A stretch of 64,000 nt of DNA from Bolinopsis microptera (GCF_026151205.1 NC_087079.1:7290169-7354168); one strand, 5' to 3'. Positions 9,022-20,962 are shown, counted from the first letter of the stretch. A program made the numbers and translations. The notes: generated by a model not told the origin, from the sequence alone.

Positions 9022-10991
9022 GTGAGTCGTATTTGCTATTACTGGTGATACGGTTTAAAATGTTGATAATTCTTGAGTAGTAATCCCAGTAATAATAACG
9101 ATTCGGCGGTATATTATATTTACGGACACGATAAAACATCAAACGAGCACGGCTGTGAAGCTGGATCTAGTTTTTCAGAAAAACAGGCATGAAATTATAA
9201 GATATTTTTATTGGATCGTTAATATCTAGCTACACATTATGAGCTAGCAACCGTTTTTAAACGGTTATTTAAAAATAACTTCTGTTTTGACAAAAATGCA
9301 ATACTGAATGTTGGTTATCAAAAAATGAGCAACACTTTTTAGAAATAAATACTGACCTGGTGTATCGAATGCCTGAAGTAGAGACAGAAACACAATTTAA
9401 ACATCATTAACATCCTGTTGACAACCCGAACTTGTTTTGGGCATTTTCCAATAGGCGATAATTTAGGTGTGAATTAATCGGTATTAGTAAAGACAAGAAA
9501 TGTTACCATAACTTTGTCTTGATGCAATTTTGGCTTTCAACAGCCCTCTTCCTTCAAGTTCAATTTAGCCAGAGGTTGTCGACACATAGCCATTTATCCT
9601 AGAGTCCTACTATTGGCTTTTTATATAGCCAATGTTTCCACAGGCAATTACTATTAAATTTCTGCGTTGACCATGTGACCAACTAAAACAAATATAATAA
9701 TAGTGATAACAAAATCTGATTATAACAGAATATAATAATAACAAAATACGATAATAACAAAATACAATGATAAAGATGACAGGACTTTATGAATGAAAGA
9801 ACGATGTTAATATCAATGGAGCACAACCTTTTGATTTGTTTATCTAAAGTCGGTGATCATAATTTGTTTAAACTTTAAACAATATTACAGTTGTTTGAAT
9901 CTATCGATACAGGTTCCCTTAATTGTTACGTTACAAGTCAGTATCTCTAAAAAATCTAAGAAGTTAGACTTAATCTCAATGCATGATCTTTTTCAGCTGC
10001 AAAAAACACAGACAATTTGTTATGGCTCAAACCCTTAAAACAACTTAAAACTCTTAAAATGTTATTGAAGCAAACATAATTCAGGTGTTATTGCAAAGAA
10101 AAAAACGTTATTCATGTCCTACAAGAAACCCCAATTGCAAAAGGCTATAAACTAAAAAATTATCTTTCAGTTTCAAAAAAGAGGAAAAATCCGAGGAAGA
10201 GCCAAACATCGACCTAATAACCACTGAAACCCTCCCTTCCACTGGAGAATCACGTGACCCACCACCCAGTGACCCTCCAAGTGAGATGGACTATGATGAC
10301 GAGAACAAAGAGAACATAGATCCTGAACTAAGACACGAGAAGGAAAACCTCCCAGTAAAAATGAGGAACAGAGAAATTATTCCTCTATCAGCAAGGATTG
10401 TGTTGCATGATGCAAGAGCTAGTTACCGTGACGACCACGCTAATGATGCTAGTTACCGTGACGACCACGCTAATGATACTGACGGGGATGTTGACAAGAT
10501 CAGGCGATCAACCGAACGAATGAACATTTCCAACCCTGAAGACGAAAAAATGGAGTCGCCTGTCACCTCTCCTAGTACCCGACCTAAAAGACCCTCCCGA
10601 ATAATCTCAAGATGCCTGATAACTTGGCAAACCTCCAAGTATGCAGGAGGGCACCAGTGGGTCGACCCAGAGAGAATACCAAAATTGGAGAGAGACAAAG
10701 CGCCCCCTCTGAGGGAAACGGTACAAGTTCGGTGGGGTAAGAACAAGATTAACAAGCTTTACCCGGCTATTCTCAACAAGGTTAGTACATGTGGCTTCCG
10801 AACAAAGCTTCATTTAAAGTTTTAATGCACCGTAAAAATTGATTAATTGAATTGCTTCAACATGCGAACCTTATATATATATATATATAAATACTTTTCT
10901 GATGACAACTGATTTAGAAGAGCGTGGCCTGATTAATCAACCCTTTCAGGTGGAGTACAGTCTGAGGCGACGTAAAAGCTGCAAGTTTTAG
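8885..10991 (+). CDS. CDCA7-like 4CXXC zinc-finger protein, 3' part of gene
   Basis: Three exons join in phase: 8885-9021, 10171-10780 and 10950-10991 (stop TAG). The first encodes WVCPPCKGYCNCSVC, then TGVLHP and GFNSVKDYL, the second half of the zf-4CXXC_R1 domain of CDCA7/CDCA7L. Vertebrate CDCA7 family members bind chromatin and act with the HELLS remodeller in DNA methylation maintenance. The upstream CHQCRQ-type half of the domain was not found; it may lie before the LINE at 1.8-7.2 kb or off the window. The remaining 218 residues are an acidic then basic tail with DENKEN, two perfect 10-residue repeats and an RRRKSCKF end that I do not recognise. Identity of the zinc finger is strong; the gene's full extent is not. 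Confidence 0.82.
10171..10780 (+). CDS. CDCA7-like exon: acidic/basic linker
   Basis: Acceptor TATCTTTCAG; the first base completes the Ser codon begun in the previous exon. Donor AACAAG|GTTAGT, phase 0. It encodes an acidic DDENKENIDPE stretch, the duplicated YRDDHAND repeat, then a basic proline/arginine segment and a Trp-rich part (ITWQTSKYAGGHQWVDPER). Confidence 0.82.
10418..10477 (+). repeat. 30-bp in-frame coding duplication
   Basis: Two identical 30-bp units (10418-10447, 10448-10477) each encode ASYRDDHAND. Identity at every base means a recent duplication that keeps frame. Confidence 0.95.
10950..10991 (+). CDS. CDCA7-like last exon
   Basis: Acceptor CCCTTTCAG; 14 codons, VEYSLRRRKSCKF then TAG. 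Phase 0 joins the previous donor exactly. Confidence 0.75.
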   Translation: MEYSLRRRKSCKF

Positions 10992-13900
10992 TTCTCGAGC
11001 AGATGACGATAACGAAGAAGGTGCGTAGTGCGTACAACTGTATTATTAAGTTCTGCAGTTCCTAGTGTCGAGTTGTTGGAACATCTAACACTTGAAAACT
11101 ATCTAACTATAACCAATTTAATTGAAAAGATGAATAATTTTAGCATGGACATTGTTCGGTGAGGCCCAGAACAATATGTTATAACAGAACCTTAACTAGC
11201 CGTCTTGAAAATTAAGATCGTTGGTGTTACTAAAATCTCATTGGTATGCGAGCAGAAACACGCAGACCCTGGCGCCAGGAAGAGTGACCACCTGTAAAAA
11301 CCGCGATGACAGACACAATATTTAACATAACTGTACTGGTACGATTGGAAGGGGTATAAGTTATAACCCATAGTAATGGTCATAAAGTTTGGGCTCATAA
11401 GTTTGCTTTGTCAAATTTTGATTAAAATGTATGTATGAACTCAAGAGACCATCAGCCACAAGTAGAGCAACCGAAAACTATGCTTTTGGGTAAGTTAAAG
11501 GAACATTTTGGTCAGAAATGGGTAGGGATAATTCTCAAAGTAGGATTTGACAATAGCATATTTGAAGAGCCTTGCAGCAAAATATACGAAATTTCGAGAG
11601 CTATGTAAAATATTTTAATCTGGACAGGTTGTTGCTCGTAACAAAATTGTAACCGATTTACAAAGAAAGTAAGAGGTAAATAAAGCTGGTTACTCTTTCA
11701 TAAATTAATCTACAGACCGTACCAATGTTTGTGAACACTCTATACAAGGATAATGTATTACGCCGAGTTTCCTGACAATTCAAGATGCAACCTTCTAGAA
11801 TTACCCTTATAGAAGGTTTTACAATTAGGCGGGCAGGATGACTACGGACTGGGACTAGTTGAGCTGGAAATAAGCATAATTAAAACAGGGCATTCAATAT
11901 TGTAATTTTACAACATTAGGTTCCAACATTATCTGTAGTGAATAACTAGACAGGGTTATTGTAATTAAAATGAAATAATGGCGTTTAGATTTGAGAGCAG
12001 CTCGGAGTACATTACATTAATGCTCTCTGAATACCATGAGGCTAGCTATAGAAAAGAATGTGTTTGAGCTAAAATGGCTGCAAATTATTAATTGTTATTA
12101 TGGAAATTCTGGTTTGTCGCAGAAGGCCAAATTTAAGTATGTAAATTGTTTGTATTCGCATCATAAATTACCAGTTCATGTTAACCAAAGCATGGTATTA
12201 GCATTTATTTTTATAGTTAAAGTTAATGTAACCAACCCTATATAAATATAGATGGCGTAATATCTTTTTACGACGAATCTCAACAGATGTGGTCCCGTTT
12301 TTTAGTTTTTAAAATATCATTTATAGGATTAGGACTTTTTAATAATGTACTAAATCTATTAACGTTATTAAATGAATATTTTTTAGTTTTTGAAAAAGTT
12401 TCTCAGAATACTTTTTTACGGTAATTTGAATATTTTGATGTTTTTACCACAGTATATTTTAACCTTCTAAATTATTAATCTCAATTATGTATTTCAAAAT
12501 TAAATCACCTATTAAATCAAATGAAAACTAGTTTCCTTTTTACTCGTTACATATTTTGCTATTGACAATCTTTTAGAGTCAATTTGTTCCGATTTAAATT
12601 TAACATACGCAATATTTTAATTATATGATACTCTATTGTCACGTGACAATATTATATGCCACCATATCAACGATACCGATAAAATCTTCTTTGAAAGATA
12701 ATATTTTGGTGACAGACATAATTTAATCTATTTTACTTATTAGTTAGCAATGGGACGGTTTAACCCGGACGCTCAAACTCCCAGCTCTGACATGGAAACA
12801 AAGTGAGGATCCAAATATCGCTTCCAATGTAAACCAAGCTCTCGGAGAATAAGAAACAGTGAAGTCGAACAAAGGTTGAATATTATAGTTTTATTACTTA
12901 AATAGTATCTATTTAATTTTTTCCATCGCCTTAAAAAGGCAATAGATGGTTAGAAGTGGTAGGATTTGAGAATGGGTATAGTGGGTTTAGGTTTTTTCGT
13001 GGTGTCACAAAGCAAAACATGCATAACCCTCCGCAAACACGTGCTCCTTCACAAATTATCACGTGATAGTCGCGCGCGCGCATTTTACAATGCTTTTATG
13101 TCAAGGTCGTGTACTCTTTATTATACCACAAATCGATCGAGCAATTATTTGCGTCGCGCTTGTAATGTACTTCTTTCCACTGTTATACATTTTACTGCGT
13201 ATTGATAATGTTGTTTAAGCTTTTGTTTACTTCATACGATACAAACTTCTTATTATGTTTTGGGTGCTTGGTGCTACCACAGACTTGGCTCCCGATCGCG
13301 ATCATCGCGATATTAGTAATCCGTTATGTTGTTGTATAAATTATGATGTTATGTTGAACATGATCGCGAATAGATTGATTCATTATACGAAATGAACGAT
13401 ACATTTTATTATGATTCACATTGTATTACCTACCACAGATTTGATTGGGCGACATCTGTCCGACAGTCGAATTACCGGTTTCGGACAAGAGTCGCTGTCA
13501 GATGGGAGTCGTTTTTGGCGACATCTGTCCAACTTTCGGATCACATTTGTAATTTCGGATCACGTTCGTATTTCACAAGCTCACGGGTAATCTTGTGACG
13601 TTGCTCCCACAGTCCTAATATAATGCTGATTTGATCCATAATTGAGATCTGATCCATCGATACGTGATTGACTATTTGAGGACAGGATCATGCTAGCCGT
13701 ATACACTAACAAGCTGCCAAAGTGCCAAGTGCCAATCACATCACAGCCTACATTACACACAGGAGAGCGGTATGGAGAGTTATTTATATAAAATTTAAAC
13801 TATTGTCCAATTTTTGACATCAAATGAAAATAAACTATGGTAGAGTTCAGCTCAGGTCATATCTCAGTTCAGATCATGTCTCCAATTGGAAAATGGAAAT

Positions 13901-15000
13901 GTGTCGTATTGCAATTAGATCAAAATTTCGGACAGATGTCTTTTTTTCTGGTAACATATTGATTTGGACAAGAGTCGCTGTCGGACAGATGTCCTTTTAA
14001 CTGCATCATGCATATCACCGCACAGGCTGCGCTACGGTGTCCGGTCGTTTAAATTTCGATTCAAATAATTGACAACAGCAACCATTCCATTTTGTTCTCT
14101 GTAACGCCCCAAAGAAATTTGGTAATTTAACCAATATGAAACAATCGTTAATTGTAATTAATTACGGTCGATGGAAATCTAGCGTCCGCTAACCGGCGCA
14201 ATTCTTGTTATAGTAGAGGCTGTTACGGGCAAATATCACGCTTTTCTGCTCGAGCCCTGGGACTTCTTTTAGGGTTCTTATATGATAGAATGGAGTGTAC
14301 TGAACACTCTGACGGTATCGGGAACATTCTAGAGGCTTCAGAAGCTGTGTTGTGAGCACTTTACTGCCAAAACTTCGGACATCTACAGACACCGGAATAT
14401 CGACTAAAAATTTTTTCTGAGTTGTTCCCCTAATTTCTCTTAGGTTGCTTAAGCCCTAGAAAGTGTCAGATCGTCTAAATATTGCTCCACTCCGGTGTTA
14501 GAGACCTCGAAAATTTCGACCTCGTAGAACGTGTTGCGCGTCGTATGTAGTGTTTACAATGAAAAAAGTGCACTTAAATCTGATTCGGTTGCGGCGCGTG
14601 ACGTATCTAGCACGATATTTGCTCAAAAGCGCGTCACTGCGCCAGAAACCTCGTGGTACCGTAACACTGTAGAAATAGATAATCACAAGAGACACAATAA
14701 AAGTATCATCACTATGCAAAGTTAATGTTAAAATGATACAATAGCCCTGCTTTAACAGATTAATCCACATAAACACTATATTTCTACAGATGCCACCGAT
14801 CAGTAAATCGAACATAGCTGATAGAATTCGTTTCTACATTGAAAGATTTCTTTTCTAATCTCCTTTATGAGTGCTGTCTTTGTTAAAGTGTTATCATCTC
14901 TATCCGCATATACTGTTGCGGCAAGATTAGATACGATCCTGCTGTAGAAACAAACTCGTCTTACCGACATTGTCTTTCTGAAAACTGATGTGATCAGATT
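10992..15000. other. Long AT-rich intergenic stretch, no gene recognised
   Basis: No protein family was recognised. A segment at 11950-12000 (GGGTTATTGTAATTAAAATG...ATGGCGT) recurs at 23073-23118, so it is a dispersed repeat. Between 13450 and 14000 the words GCGACATCTGTCCGAC and GGACAAGAGTCGCTGTC recur several times in both orientations, suggesting fragments of an old inverted-repeat element. Confidence 0.5.
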
Positions 15001-15192
15001 AAACATTGCTGGAGTTTGCAGCGTTCTCAGATAAATTAGACGTCACATAGTCATTGTACTTAAGCTTCGGGTCAGACACGAGGTACAGTTCTGGTAAAAC
15101 ATTCTCCTGCTCCAGTTAAAAGGTCCGTACAGCGTCAATACCTGCACTCATTAATGCAGCATTGGTGTTGTCGTGCGTGGACACGTGTCTTT

Positions 15193-15224
15193 CCATTTTA
15201 AAACCTGCCTTAGAGACAGGTTTT
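15193..15224. repeat. Short inverted repeat
   Basis: TTTAAAACCTGCCTTAG and CAGGTTTTAAA form a hairpin just beyond the possible donor at 15233. Confidence 0.5.
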
Positions 15225-15232
15225 AAACTTAC

Positions 15233-15433
15233 AGCTTCAGATAATTTACCCTTCAATTGTTTCACCCTCGAGTTGCTGTACCTCAAACGACATGTTTTGT
15301 GATATCTACCTAGCTTGCTATAGAGATATTTTCCGAGACTCTCAGGGTTAAGAACAGGGCACTTGTTCATCATGTGCGAATCAGGATTAACATCGATGTT
15401 GCACAGATCCTGACGATTTCTGTAGATGTCCAC
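15233..15433 (-). CDS. Unassigned exon-like segment with Cys/His pattern
   Basis: Open on the minus strand, with a possible donor GAAGCT|GTAAGT at 15233. It encodes CPVLNPESLGKYLYSKLGRY, followed directly by HKTCRLRYSN. The C...YHKxCRxxY pattern resembles poorly characterised zinc-binding segments of multi-copy, transposon-associated invertebrate genes. The 5' boundary is uncertain. It may belong with the segments at 16024 and 16986, but the phases do not join directly. Confidence 0.35.
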
Positions 15434-16023
15434 AGATAGTAAGTTGCGAAATCGACGAAGAAACTTTTATCTTTTCCTTGAATCAGACTATTCTTTTTCG
15501 TTTCTAACGTCTAGGGAAATTCGTATTGTTAAAGAAGAATAACCTCTCATACTCTTAAAATTAAATCGAGATAATATGTATAATAATTATATTTGTGAGC
15601 AAAAGTTCCACACAAACCTGTTCAACCTGGCATATGAAACACAAGTCTCAGCCCATTTCAAACAAATCAACATCTGGTCCACTTGATTGGGAACTAAATG
15701 AAGAAAGTCTCTACATTTTCTTAGTTCTATTCGAGGAGGGTGACAAAGGCGGGACTTTTTCCACTTGGATGGCAATAGCTTCTTCAATCTTCATCACAAG
15801 AGGATTCGTCAATTTCAGAAACAGCACTGTACACCTGCAAATACTTTATTACTTCCCACATTTATATCAACAGTATCATATCACATAAGTTTGAGATCGT
15901 ACAAGTGTCATTTTAAAAGTTTGCAAATCCGATAGAAATGGATTAAAAATTACTACTCGCTGTCTATTTACCTTTGAATAATAATGTTTTTAAATGTTAG
16001 TAAAACAGGAAGAAACCACTCAC

Positions 16024-16223
16024 CCTGTTATAGTTGTCTTTTACATAGTTAAGACACTGAATACACAAAAAAGAGGTTTGCTTTGGTGAGCACAACCCAG
16101 GATTGATCTTCTGCAGCAGGGCGAGGAATTCTCTAGACTGTTTTGTCATTCGTTCACTTTCAGAGCGGAAGAAAACTGTTTCATTAAAATCCTTTATTTC
16201 TATTCGGGTACAGATACAGCACT
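16024..16223 (-). CDS. Unassigned exon-like segment, CxxC...LCxxC zinc-binding pattern
   Basis: Acceptor CAATTTTCAG on the minus strand and a strong donor AACAGG|GTGAGT bound a 200-nt open segment. It begins CCICTRIEIKDFNE and ends with a PGLCSPKQTSFLCIQCLNYV block. The spacing of two cysteine pairs with a hydrophobic middle resembles N-terminal treble-clef domains that precede zinc-finger arrays, but I cannot name the family. Confidence 0.45.
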
Positions 16224-16568
16224 CTGAAAATTGATGAATGGTCACATTTTTGTATACCCTACGGCAAAGTCTTATGTCTGTGGTAAAAGAATGATATTCT
16301 TTAAATAGTTTTTCATTAAAGCCTAAACTTAACTTCTACCAATTCAAAATTGTTTACGTCGGTCTCCCCTCCTTGAGCCACTTTTCACATAGCTATTGAG
16401 TATAAATCACTCTAGCACAAGCGATTTCAAACCCCCTCCCCTAGGCTGGATTAGGTTATATGTGAACTGTGCTCTAGTGCATGACTGACTTTACATAATG
16501 CAGAGCATGCAAAGTTTTGATGTTTCATAAACTTATGAATAAAGTTTTAAAAATCGTGACATAAAAAG

Positions 16569-16689
16569 CAGTGGTCGCCCGGTGCCCCGGCCAAAAATTG
16601 GCAATTCGCCGGGGGTAAACCCCGGCCCCGGCCAATTCTCAGTGGTCAGCCCCGGCCCCGGTCAGAATCCTGCCCCCGGTCGACCACTG
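16569..16689. mobile_element. 121-bp hAT-type miniature element
   Basis: Terminal inverted repeats CAGTGGTCGCCCGG / CAGTGGTCGACCGG (13 of 14 bases), flanked by a perfect 8-bp target duplication ATAAAAAG (16561-16568 and 16690-16697). CAG ends with an 8-bp duplication are the hAT hallmark. The inside is unusually GC-rich (CCCCGGCCCCGGCC) and has no coding capacity. Confidence 0.92.
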
Positions 16690-16985
16690 ATAAAAAGTTA
16701 ACTCACTGGATTTGTCCAAAAGCGAGAGAAAGTACTGAGAAAGCACTTATACTTTTATACGTCACCACCAGAGGGCCTAGAGAGGTTATCTTTGTCTGTT
16801 TAATTGAATATTGAGTATATAATATGAGATTTAAGATGAACATGATAGATATAACGTCCAAATTCTAAAGTTCCACCAAAATTGAGTCACATTAAACTTG
16901 GTTAACACAACAATGTTAGTTCTTCATTATAGTAGGTGATTTGACATAATGAAGTGTAGACTAAATTATTATTTATAATAATTAC

Positions 16986-17129
16986 CTGTCGGAGGGATTT
17001 AAGTGTTCCTTTGAACAGTCCTTTTCTGGAAGGTTGAGAACTTTCCATACATCCAGAGAGCCAAATTGGATTTGTCCTTCTTTCGGGCATATGCAATCTT
17101 TGATATGATGCCTTGTACATTTTGAAACC
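16986..17129 (-). CDS. Unassigned exon-like segment
   Basis: Acceptor AACTGCAG, donor CGACAG|GTAATT, 48 codons open, including MPERRTNPIWLSGCMESSQ and a basic C-terminal half. No family recognised. Same strand as the Cys-rich segments at 16.0 and 15.2 kb, so they may share a gene. Confidence 0.35.
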
Positions 17130-17165
17130 CTGCAGTTATCATTATTCAATACTTATAGAGCCTAT

Positions 17166-17210
17166 AAGGGGTTAGGGGTCGTTCACATAATATTGTGTAA
17201 TTGCAATATA
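17166..17210. repeat. Dispersed GGGGTCGTTCACATA repeat end
   Basis: TTAGGGGTCGTTCACATA here is shared with 26083-26100. It looks like a terminus of a miniature DNA element, degenerate at this site. Confidence 0.5.
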
Positions 17211-17288
17211 GTAAGGTTACTGTACATTTCCAACCCTTTGTCATGTATATCACAACAGATGATGTTAACAGCATAATAATATTACTTC

Positions 17289-18050
17289 GTGGCTAGGATC
17301 CGAATGAGTGGACATAAGCTTAACGTAGAAACAGGAAGATATGGGAGACGAACTGGTAGTCGTCATTATAGAATCTGTGAATTCTGCAGCGAGAAGCCCG
17401 TGATGGAGCTCCTCCTTAACCTTCCAGGTGTCGACCCGATCATAGAAGATGAAGAACACTTCCTTAGAACATGTCCCAGGTACCATTCCAGTAGGACTAA
17501 CATGAAGGAGCCCACAAAGTCCTTGCTATTTCATGACATGAAGAGCCTCTTTCTCCCGGAACACATAGTGGAATTCACCAAGTTCGTCGCTCAGCTATGC
17601 AGAACACGATTTCCTGTGAAGAAGAAACACAAACACTAGTATCACAGTACGAGACATCACCTTTCCACCGCATCACCTTCATCTGCACTCTACATTTGCA
17701 CTCCACTCCAACACAATCACATCGTCGACTACACAATCACACATCAAGCATCTTCATTTTTCACATTTCACTTTGATGTTGTTTTTCTGCTAGGGTTTGC
17801 GTGCTTTTCTCGCTCTTTTTGGTAGCTTCTATCTTGATCGATTTGCACTCGCCTCTGGCTTTAGAGTGACACCACGACATTTTGGTAATGGTTTTCTCTC
17901 CCATTTGGATTACGGAATTTGGATTTATTTTAGCAACGCCGATCTAACGTTATTATACTGTAATATATAGATCTATATTTGTAAATCTTGTAAACCTTGT
18001 AAACCTTGTAAACCTTGTAAACCTTGTAAACCTTGTAAACCTTATGATAC
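17289..18050 (+). pseudogene. 3' end of a LINE: C-terminal protein fragment, 3' UTR and 9-bp tail repeats
   Basis: The frame 17289-17639 encodes RIRMSGHKLNVETGRYGRR, then RICEFC, EDEEHFLRTCPRYHSSR and a basic end. This G-H-x-L-x-x-E-x-GRY...CxxC...DExHFxxxC block closes many LINE ORF2 proteins and is also seen in the LINE at 61.6 kb. The following 340 bp act as 3' UTR and end in about seven copies of the 9-mer AACCTTGTA (17984-18046), as CR1/L2-type LINEs often end in short tandem repeats. Reverse transcriptase is missing, so the copy is 5'-truncated. Confidence 0.75.
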
Positions 18051-18168
18051 AGTTTTACAGTTTTTGTTACGTGTTGATAATCTAGCTCTTATCTCTATTT
18101 TATCGCTACATTACAACTGCCATTTTGCTGGTACTGTGTTTTTACTTTATACAAGTACAAGTAAACGA

Positions 18169-19345
18169 TGGAGGAAATGGATACTCTTCAAAGATTGTCA
18201 GTTTATTCTACCTACATTACTGAAGAGTATGAGGTCTATAACGGTTGGATCACTGAACTCGCGGAAGCTACGAACTGTTAGTGACAATAAATCTGAGTTT
18301 TCAGTTGAAACGTTCAAAAAGCCAGTGAAGTCAGTTTCAGTAAAACATTTGTAATTTGTATTCTGCGTATCAGACTACCGATAATCATGTAAGTACGTTT
18401 CTGGATAACAAGAAAGATATGGAGGAGTTGAAGAGCGATCTTATCCGATCGCAAAGTACTGTTATCAAGCTGCAGGCTGAACTTCTGGAAACTAAATCGA
18501 AGCAGTTGGAATCCGTGCACTCCACCGTCAAGACCGCCGTTCAAGACACTGTCCAAGCTGAGATGAAGTCATACAGTCAAGCTGTGACTAAAAATGCACC
18601 TGTGCTTGCAGAAGAGAGTTTTAAAAAGGTTGTACAGAATGCTGTATCGGAAGAGGATCGCAGTAGGAATGTGCTCATCTTTGGTTTGAAGGAGACTGAT
18701 GAAGAGGAACTGTGCAATAAAGTTACCGTGATTTTTCAGCAGATTGAAGAAAAACCACGTTTTGAAGCTATCTGGGTTGGAAGAAAATCAGCCAACAAGA
18801 CGAGACCAGTCAAAGTTTCGCTAGGTAATTCTAACTTACCGTTCATCAGATATTAGTAAATGCCAAAAAGCTGAGACTGTGTGAAGATCATAAGACTGTT
18901 ATCATCTCTCCAGATCGATCACCTGAAGATCGAGCTATCCATCAGCGGTTGATCTTGGAAATGAAACAGATAGCCAAAGCAGGCATGGCTCCACCGTGTA
19001 GGTTCGGGTGGGTGCGCACCCACCCAAAGGATGTTGCACCAACCCAAACGATTTGAAAATGTTCACACAAAAATTGTCAAATTTTGTATAAACTAAGGGT
19101 CAATTGACTTCTGTAATCAATTGAGACTGTTTTGGAGATATTAAAATACGTTTAGGAGAGTAAAATTCCAAAATTTCCCAGGGGGCTTCACCCCCCCCCC
19201 CCCCCCCCCCCCCGCCGTGCGCCAAGCTGCACCCACCCAAAGATTTTGAGCTGGAGCCATGCCTGAGCCAAAGAAGACACAAAAAAAAACATTATTATAT
19301 CAGAAGTGGTAATATTTGTAGTGAGGACAAGATGTTAGAGAGTGA
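18169..19345 (+). pseudogene. Broken solo LINE ORF1 (coiled coil + RRM-like), split by a hAT element
   Basis: The longest open part (18356-18856) encodes a coiled coil (MEELKSDLIRSQSTVIKLQA) and the start of an RRM-like domain, EEDRSRNVLIFGLKE, as in L1-type ORF1 proteins. Near 18835 the frame shifts, and the alignment to the intact paralogue at 29.2-30.1 kb continues with ISPDRSPEDRA. At 18980 a 286-bp hAT element interrupts it; across the element the codons resume as AKEDTKK, matching VKEDPNE of the paralogue. The upstream part (MEEMDTLQRLSVYSTYITEE) is cut by stops. No reverse transcriptase is attached. Confidence 0.82.
18980..19265. mobile_element. 286-bp hAT-type miniature element
   Basis: Perfect 14-bp terminal inverted repeats CAGGCATGGCTCCA, flanked by perfect 8-bp target duplications AGCCAAAG (18972-18979, 19266-19273). 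It sits inside the broken LINE ORF1, whose reading resumes after removal of the insert and one duplication copy. It contains a poly-C run of about 25 bases and no gene. Confidence 0.95.
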
Positions 19346-19399
19346 TACATAATAATGAGTGATATACGTCCATAAGTTTTTAATTTTGATTGTTGATAT

Positions 19400-19818
19400 A
19401 AGCGGGATAAAAATAATTTATTTCATTTGTATTGGACGGGACATACACAAAGATGCTACGCATGGTGCTGGGTAGTGGGTATCTCATGGAAGGACAAGGT
19501 CAGCAATATAACTTTGTATGGTAGTCTACCAAGGCTGTCAAACAAGTTACGAAGCAGGAGACTAAAAATGGCGGGACACTGCATCAGACATCCTGAGCTA
19601 CTTGCCAGTGATTTAGTCTTATGGAAACCTATGCATGGTAGAGCACAGCAAGGCCGACCAAGACAAAGCTACTTGTCTATGTTACTGAAGGAAATTGGGA
19701 CAAACTCAAAAGAGGAACTGTGAACCCTGATGCGGGACAGGGATATATGGAGGGGGTTATCTGGCGTAGATCAGACTTAGTTCCGACAAAGTAGTAGTAT
19801 TTCATTTCATTTCATTAA
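19400..19818 (+). pseudogene. 3' fragment of an RTE-like LINE
   Basis: The frame reads SWKDKVSNITLYGSLPRLS, RRLKMAGHCIRH, LVLWKPMHGRAQQGRPRQSY, then a stop and MRDRDIWRGL. RRLxxAGHCxR...LxLWxPxxGxxxxGRPxxxY...DRxxWR is the standard C-terminal block of RTE-type LINE proteins. The copy ends in a TTTCA repeat (19801-19818), as expected for an RTE 3' tail. It has an internal stop and is 5'-truncated. Confidence 0.82.
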
Positions 19819-20546
19819 TAACCTGCATAGTTGAAAAGTTGATTGATGTAGTTTCGATAAACAGGGCGTCGTTCAACTCCACTCATTTCGTTCCAAGCTG
19901 GAATGTAGTATTGTTTAGTGTAGGTTTGTTCATGTACCTCTCATCATCAAAAGGTTTCAACTTATACAGCATCGATAACATCATCTAAAAAAGCTGTTTG
20001 AACAGCTTAAGATTCAGTTAAAATTACATTATTCAGATACAGTTTGCGAAATGAAACATTGTCAGCCTGTATTTAATTAATTATAAAAATTATGGTAATT
20101 TAGCTAAAAATCAAACCATTTGAGTTTTCATTGTTATCAAAATAATGTCGATCTAAATTCTTCTTAATCTGCATGGCTGTGAGCAGATCGAAGTCTTTTA
20201 ACAAACCACACAAGCTTCTTTCATCAAGAAGATTCTTGAAGTGATCCGCATGTACACAGAGAACTGTCTTAGCTAGTTCTGGGTCCATAAACATGTCACC
20301 TTCTTTCTAATGGTGATTGTCAAGTTTGTTCAGCAACATAATTCAGAATTACAGAAATTATTTGAATCTACTAGAGATGAAATGGCTTAAATAACTTGGC
20401 AATAGATGTAACTAAACAATACATATATTGTAGTTTGACTACTTCTTTGAAACAATCAAAGAACGGGGGAGCTAAGGGAATGATTGCTCAAAACGAATGA
20501 TATCTTCATGAATTCAATGCAGCATCTATACATTTATTCGAAATTA
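19819..20546. other. Spacer with one weak minus-strand frame
   Basis: A 64-codon minus-strand frame (20294-20100) is leucine-rich (LAKTVLCVHADHFKNLL), loosely like a helical adaptor fold, but has no firm splice signals or partner exons. Nothing else recognised. Confidence 0.3.
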
Positions 20547-20962
20547 GTGATGGATGAGGGGGTTTAAGTCAGGCATTCCTGACATTTACTCTACTACTAT
20601 TTATAAATTCAAAATCATGTTAAGAAGATAGCAGCAACTAATCTATATTATTTACCGTGCTCTATTTTATGTGTACTAAAGAGTGCCTTTACAATATTCC
20701 ACTTTGTGGTGTAGATTTCCTCCATATCCAACAGGCAACACTGAATGAGTGATGGATGAGGGGGTTTAAGTCAGGTGTTCCTGACATGTATTCAAAATTG
20801 CATTGAGAAGATAGCAGTAACTAATCTATATTATTTACAGTGCTCTATTTATGTACTGAAGGGTACCTTTACAATATTTCAGTTTGTGGTAGGGTTCCTC
20901 CACATCCAACAGGTAACACGGAATGAGTGATGGATGAGGGGGTTTAAGTCAGGCATTCCTGT
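20547..20962. repeat. Tandem repeat, about 180-200 bp period
   Basis: GTGATGGATGAGGGGGTTTA followed by AGTCAGG begins at 20547, 20749 and 20927; the intervening sequence (ATAGCAG(C/T)AACTAATCTATA...) also repeats. About 2.2 copies. Confidence 0.85.
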
